DNA from: an uncultured Prevotellaceae bacterium
GTDB taxonomy: Bacteria > Bacteroidota > Bacteroidia > Bacteroidales > Bacteroidaceae
Assembly (NCBI GenBank): GCA_900317635.1
Contig: ONHN01000020.1
Span: 1 to 35,074, forward strand
Length of the DNA stretch: 35,074 nt
Direction of reading: 5' to 3'
Shown here: positions 31,623-35,074 of the stretch, in pieces
Layout: every line of letters starts with the position of its first letter
How positions within the stretch are numbered: position 1 is the stretch's first letter
The notes under the pieces: model-generated
What the model was told of the DNA's origin: nothing
Database searches by the model: none
What the model saw: the letters and a program-made list of their open reading frames with translations, nothing else
Program-made: the position numbers and the translations under genes

Positions 31623-34169
31623 ATGATATACCCCGAAGAAACATTTGAAAAGAAAATAGGCTTTGCCGACATACGCACGCAGCTCAGGGGACGCTGTATG
31701 AGCCGACTCGGCACGGAATGGATTGACCGAGAGGTGAAATTCAGCACCAACTACGCCCGCATCGTAGAACAGCTGGCACAGGTGCAGGAGTTTCAGCGCT
31801 TCGAGCAAGAAGAAGACGATGTCTATGACGCGCAATTCTTCGACGTGCGCGAGAGCCTGCTGCGCATACGCCCCGACCGCACTCACCTCGAAGAGCAAGA
31901 ACTCTTCGACCTGAAACGCTCGCTGCAAACGGTCTGCACACTGACAAGTTTCTTCCGCAAAGACAACGAAGAGACAAAAACAAGCCCCTACCCCGCCCTG
32001 CGCCGCATGAGCGAGGGCGTAGAAGGCTTCCCGCACATCGTCAAGCGCATTGACGAAGTGCTGAACCGCTACGGCCGCGTGAAGGACACGGCTTCGCCCG
32101 AACTGCTCAGCGTTCGCCACAACCTTGAGGTTACCTCCCGCAGCATTAGCCACAACCTGCGCAAAATCATTGCCGAAGCACAACAAGACGGCTACATCGA
32201 TCGCGATGTAGCACCCACTATGCGCGACGGACGCCTCGTCATTCCCGTGGCACCGGCACTAAAGCGCAAAATACGCGGAATCGTGCACGACGAAAGTGCC
32301 TCGGGACGTACGGTCTTCATCGAACCTAACGCCGTTGTAGAGGCCAACAACCGCATACGCGAATTGAAAGCAGCCGAACGGCGCGAAATTGCACGCATAC
32401 TCACCGAACTTACCTCCGAAATACGCCCGCACATCACCCCCATGCTGGAGGCCCTGCGCTACATCGGCCACATCGACTATCTGCGAGCTCTTGTCAGCTT
32501 TAGCGAAGCACACGAGGCCATCGTGCCGCAAGTGGTGGGCGAGCCGAAACTCGACTGGGGCGCAGCTACACACCCCATCCTGCAAGACTCCCTGCGCCGA
32601 CACGGCCGCGAACAAGTGCCGCTCGACATCACCTTGAAGGGAAAAGCACGCATCCTGCTCATCAGCGGTCCTAACGCCGGCGGTAAGAGCGTATGTCTTA
32701 AAACCGTCGGACTGCTGCAATATATGCTGCAATGCGGCATGCCCGTGCCTATGCACGAGAGTTCCGTCATGGGCATTTTCCGCGACATCTTCCTCAGCAT
32801 CGGCGACGAACAAAGCATCGAAGACGACCTGTCAACCTACAGCTCTCACTTGCTCGGCCTTAAGAAAATGATGAAAAGCGCGGGGCCGCAAAGCCTGCTG
32901 CTGATTGACGAGTTTGGCGGCGGAACGGAACCACAAATTGGTGGGGCCCTGGCAGAAGCTATGCTCGACAAATTCGTGCAATGCGCCGCATGGGGGGTCA
33001 TTACGACACACTATCAAAACCTCAAGCTCTATGCCGAAAAACAAGCTACAATTGTCAACGGTGCCATGCTCTACGACCGCGCCCAGATGCAACCGCTCTT
33101 CCTCCTGCGCATAGGCCACCCTGGCAGTAGCTTCGCCATCGAAATAGCACGCAAAACGGGCATTCCCGAAGATGTCATAGCCTACGCCACGCGCATCGTA
33201 GGTAAAGACTACGTCATGAGCGATAAGTATTTGCAGGACATCGCGCGCGACAAAATGTATTGGGAAACGAAACGTCAGAAGATACATTCGCAAGAGAAAC
33301 AGCTGGAGGAAACTCTGCGCGACTACGAACGCGAACTGGAGGACATCAACCGACAGCGCAAAGAGGTCGTAGCGCAAGCAAAGCAAGAAGCCGAAAGCAT
33401 CATCAGGGCTTCGAATGCAAAAATAGAAAACACCATCCGCGCCATTAAAGAGGCACAAGCAGAAAAGCAGCGCACGCGCGAAGCACGACAACAGCTCAGC
33501 GAATTTACAGAGAGCGTCACAGCTGAAGAGGAAGAAGAAAACGACCGCATACGCCGTAAACTTGAAAAAGTGAAACGACGCCAACAACGAAACCAAGAGC
33601 GGAAAGCACAAGCACAGCAAGCTAAAAACCAACAAACTACCAACAGCAGCACTTCGCAAACAAAAAACAGCGAAGAGGAGACTATCACAGATGCACAACG
33701 GCAGCTGCAAACAGGAAGCACCGTCCGCCTGAAAGGGCAGACCATGGTGGGAAGCATTGAAAGCATCAACGGTAAAGTAGCCAAAGTGCTTTTCGGACAA
33801 ATCTATACCAACGTTCCCCTTGCACGCCTCCTTCCAGCCGAAGCCCCAAAGCAGGAAACAATTAGCCGCGTTTCGACCTTCGTAAGCCGCGAAACGCGCG
33901 ACGCCGTCTATGAAAAGAAACTAAAATTCAAACCACAAATCGACCTGCGCGGTATGCGAGGCGACGAAGCACTTGATACCATCCAGCACTTCATCGACGA
34001 CGCCATACTCCTTGAGCAAGCCCAAGTGCGGATCTTGCACGGAACAGGAACGGGTGCCCTACGCCAACTCACCCGCGAATACCTCCGCACCGTACCAGGC
34101 GTGCGCACCTACCACGACGAGCACGTACAATTTGGCGGTGCAGGCATCACGGTTGTTGAACTTGAATAA
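31623..34169 (+). CDS. mutS2: MutS2 family ATPase/endonuclease
   Basis: This 848-residue MutS2 protein lacks the mismatch-recognition domain of MutS. Family members suppress homologous recombination and, in Bacillus, rescue collided ribosomes. The core and clamp region (~1-330) precedes the ATPase with Walker A GPNAGGKS (349-356), the signature DEQSIEDDLSTYSSHL and Walker B LLLIDEFGGG (D429, E430). A long coiled coil (~520-680, rich in Glu, Arg and Gln) follows. The C-terminal Smr nuclease domain (~770-848) starts at IDLRGMRGDEAL and contains ILHGTGTGALR. The length is slightly above the usual ~790. It is followed by a hairpin terminator at 34254. Confidence 0.95.
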   Translation: MIYPEETFEKKIGFADIRTQLRGRCMSRLGTEWIDREVKFSTNYARIVEQLAQVQEFQRFEQEEDDVYDAQFFDVRESLLRIRPDRTHLEEQELFDLKRSLQTVCTLTSFFRKDNEETKTSPYPALRRMSEGVEGFPHIVKRIDEVLNRYGRVKDTASPELLSVRHNLEVTSRSISHNLRKIIAEAQQDGYIDRDVAPTMRDGRLVIPVAPALKRKIRGIVHDESASGRTVFIEPNAVVEANNRIRELKAAERREIARILTELTSEIRPHITPMLEALRYIGHIDYLRALVSFSEAHEAIVPQVVGEPKLDWGAATHPILQDSLRRHGREQVPLDITLKGKARILLISGPNAGGKSVCLKTVGLLQYMLQCGMPVPMHESSVMGIFRDIFLSIGDEQSIEDDLSTYSSHLLGLKKMMKSAGPQSLLLIDEFGGGTEPQIGGALAEAMLDKFVQCAAWGVITTHYQNLKLYAEKQATIVNGAMLYDRAQMQPLFLLRIGHPGSSFAIEIARKTGIPEDVIAYATRIVGKDYVMSDKYLQDIARDKMYWETKRQKIHSQEKQLEETLRDYERELEDINRQRKEVVAQAKQEAESIIRASNAKIENTIRAIKEAQAEKQRTREARQQLSEFTESVTAEEEEENDRIRRKLEKVKRRQQRNQERKAQAQQAKNQQTTNSSTSQTKNSEEETITDAQRQLQTGSTVRLKGQTMVGSIESINGKVAKVLFGQIYTNVPLARLLPAEAPKQETISRVSTFVSRETRDAVYEKKLKFKPQIDLRGMRGDEALDTIQHFIDDAILLEQAQVRILHGTGTGALRQLTREYLRTVPGVRTYHDEHVQFGGAGITVVELE

Positions 34170-34253
34170 TACCTAAACCATAACACGCACAAAGCTATTT
34201 GCAAACGTGCTGCGCGTTGAAGTACAGCAAAACTGTCACGCTCGATAAACCAC

Positions 34254-34296
34254 ATAGGCGCCCACGCATTCCGCGCAAGGAAACGTGAGCGCCTAT
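34254..34296 (+). terminator. hairpin after mutS2
   Basis: ATAGGCGCCCACG (34254-34266) and CGTGAGCGCCTAT (34284-34296) pair over 13 positions with one mismatch, followed by TGTATAC. The lack of a long T-run lowers certainty. Confidence 0.6.
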
Positions 34297-34333
34297 TGTA
34301 TACGTAGTATCTTAGAACCGCAGTAGACTAACC

Positions 34334-34525
34334 GAGTACGCAGGCATCCCGCCTGCACCACACCATCGGCGTAGCCCCCCTGGGAGCGCGGGCGCCTCGC
34401 CCGCCCTTAATCGCTGCGACAACAGCGAAGGCATGGAACGCGGGCGAGGCGCAGGTGTTCCCAGGGAGGCTACGCCAACGAAGGATGCGGGCGAGGCGAC
34501 CGCGCTCCCAGGGAGGCTGCCGCCG
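34334..34525. repeat. GC-rich repeats related to the 16217 array, in both orientations
   Basis: Two plus-oriented units (34334-34374 and 34375-34405) match the 16217-16519 family (TACGCAGGC, CATCGGCGTAG, CTGGGAGCGCGGGCG). Two inverted units (34437-34476 and 34484-34525) read GCGGGCGAGGCG and then CCCAGGGAGGCT. The set forms a large imperfect inverted repeat. The 905 bases 34170-35074 hold no protein gene, only this, the mutS2 hairpin and the 5S-like units. Confidence 0.85.
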
Positions 34526-34568
34526 ATGATTTTGCGGGCGAAGTGTATGCACACCTTGCTACAAACAG

Positions 34569-34608
34569 AAAAAGTCCTTTCAAACGCAAATGTGCGAATG
34601 AAAGGACT
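34569..34608 (-). terminator. intrinsic terminator of 5S-like unit 1
   Basis: On the minus strand AGTCCTTTCA pairs with TGAAAGGACT (10 bp). The inner stem CGCA-CATT-TGCG is present, and five T residues follow. It is repeated in three more copies at 140-142 bp intervals. Confidence 0.9.
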
Positions 34609-34621
34609 CATATCATAATAA

Positions 34622-34698
34622 GGTGGCGGCTACCTACTCTCCCGTCTTGTGGAGCTAACAGACCCACCATCGGCGTGGTAATCCTCGCCACGCCAAGT
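34622..34698 (-). ncRNA. truncated 5S rRNA-like unit 1
   Basis: The minus strand contains ACGCCGATGGT and then GACGGGAGAGTAGGTAGCCG, the order and spacing seen in the 3' half of bacterial 5S rRNA. The unit is only ~77 bases long; the usual 5' half is replaced by a GGCGTGG-CAAGGATTA-CCACGCC hairpin. It is followed by a terminator. It is either a 5S rRNA pseudogene or a short derived RNA. No promoter consensus is seen in front of it. Confidence 0.65.
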
Positions 34699-34707
34699 AT
34701 ATGTACG

Positions 34708-34748
34708 AAAAAAGTCCTTTCAAACGCAAATGTGTGAATGAAAGGACT
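34708..34748 (-). terminator. intrinsic terminator of 5S-like unit 2
   Basis: The same 10 bp stem as unit 1 with six T residues on the minus strand. One base change in the inner stem (GTGTG for GTGCG) breaks one inner pair, while the outer stem is unchanged. Confidence 0.9.
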
Positions 34749-34761
34749 CATATTATAATAA

Positions 34762-34838
34762 GGTGGCGGCTACCTACTCTCCCGTCTTGTGGAGCTAAGA
34801 AACCCACCATCGGCGTGGTAATCCTTGCCACGCCAAGT
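34762..34838 (-). ncRNA. truncated 5S rRNA-like unit 2
   Basis: This unit matches unit 1 except for a few changes around TTTCTTAGC and in the loop of the GGCGTGG hairpin. The terminal 29 bases are identical in units 1-3. Confidence 0.65.
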
Positions 34839-34849
34839 ATATATATACG

Positions 34850-34890
34850 AAAAAAGTCCTTTCAAACGCAATTGTGCGAATGAAAGGACT
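34850..34890 (-). terminator. intrinsic terminator of 5S-like unit 3
   Basis: The 10 bp outer stem and CGCA/TGCG inner stem are preserved, with a changed loop (CAAT for CATT) and six T residues on the minus strand. Confidence 0.9.
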
Positions 34891-34903
34891 CGTATCATAA
34901 TAA

Positions 34904-34979
34904 GGTGGCGGCTACCTACTCTCCCGTCTTGTGGAGCAAAAGAACCACCATCGGCGTGGTAATCCTTGCCACGCTGGGT
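34904..34979 (-). ncRNA. truncated 5S rRNA-like unit 3
   Basis: One base shorter than units 1 and 2, with more changes in the variable part (CAGCGTGGCAAGG, GGTTCTTTTGC). The 5S-like 3' block is unchanged. Confidence 0.6.
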
Positions 34980-34990
34980 ATATGAACAAG

Positions 34991-35030
34991 AAAAAGTCCT
35001 TTCAAACGCAAATGTGCGAATGAAAGGACT
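34991..35030 (-). terminator. intrinsic terminator of 5S-like unit 4
   Basis: Same stem and inner stem as unit 1, followed by five T residues on the minus strand. It lies directly downstream of the 5S-like sequence that runs off the window. Confidence 0.9.
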
Positions 35031-35043
35031 CATATTATAATAA

Positions 35044-35074
35044 GGTGGCGGCTACCTACTCTCCCGTCTTATGG
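35044..35074 (-). ncRNA. 5S rRNA-like unit 4, cut by the window edge
   Basis: Only the 3' 31 bases are present. They match the other units except CCATAAGACGG in place of CCACAAGACGG. This could be the 3' end of a genuine 5S rRNA gene of an rRNA operon on the minus strand to the right. Confidence 0.5.

Noticed and set aside
34569-35074. CRISPR array
   Set aside because: The repeated units are 140-142 bp and similar over their whole length, with no short repeat plus unique spacer pattern and no cas genes.

Overview
The window looks like chromosomal DNA of a member of the Bacteroidales, most likely from the Prevotellaceae or a close relative. Several upstream regions carry the Bacteroidetes -7 box (TAnnTTTG), in two cases with a TTTG -33 box exactly 19 bases upstream, and Shine-Dalgarno sequences are largely absent. 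The gene content fits too: LL-diaminopimelate aminotransferase, a SusC-like/TonB-type outer membrane barrel, GH97 and GH33 secreted glycosidases, MutS2, and a Prevotella-style C-terminal tail on the sialidase. No phage, insertion sequence, CRISPR array or tRNA gene was seen.

Layout. Positions 1-4630 (minus strand) hold dapF-dapL, a DUF308 membrane protein and a TlpA-like thioredoxin lipoprotein/periplasmic protein. Positions 4770-5330 hold a YoeB-type toxin-antitoxin pair followed by a decayed second copy of the antitoxin start. Positions 5413-8133 (minus) encode a large outer membrane beta-barrel protein. From 8496 to 24423 nearly everything is on the plus strand: hisIE, lysC-lysA, an rsmF-like rRNA methyltransferase, prmA, a TPR membrane protein, rpe and a DHH phosphoesterase. 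These are followed by a tight cluster of iron alcohol dehydrogenase, GH97 glycosidase, small lipoprotein, second iron alcohol dehydrogenase and an orphan class II ribonucleotide reductase C-terminal domain. Positions 24429-27281 (minus) carry mazG, an EamA transporter and isochorismate synthase. Then come rnz (plus), a GH33 sialidase (minus) and mutS2 (plus).

Four genes of diaminopimelate/lysine synthesis (lysC, dapL, dapF, lysA) occur in two separate groups, so the window covers the first, the late and the final steps of the aminotransferase variant of the pathway.

The intergenic DNA is unusually rich in repeats. It contains a 148-149 bp hairpin element in two copies, a 34 bp repeat that carries a promoter -7 box, a six-copy 49-52 bp GC-rich tandem array with relatives at the right end, a 32 bp inverted repeat enclosing three 21-22 bp tandem units, a four-tract G-quadruplex motif, and degenerate AACCAC-type repeats. 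The most striking is the right edge. There, four minus-strand units with a period of 140-142 bp each combine the 3' half of a 5S rRNA-like sequence with a perfect intrinsic terminator. This suggests an rRNA operon on the minus strand just outside the window, or a tandem family of short 5S-derived RNAs.
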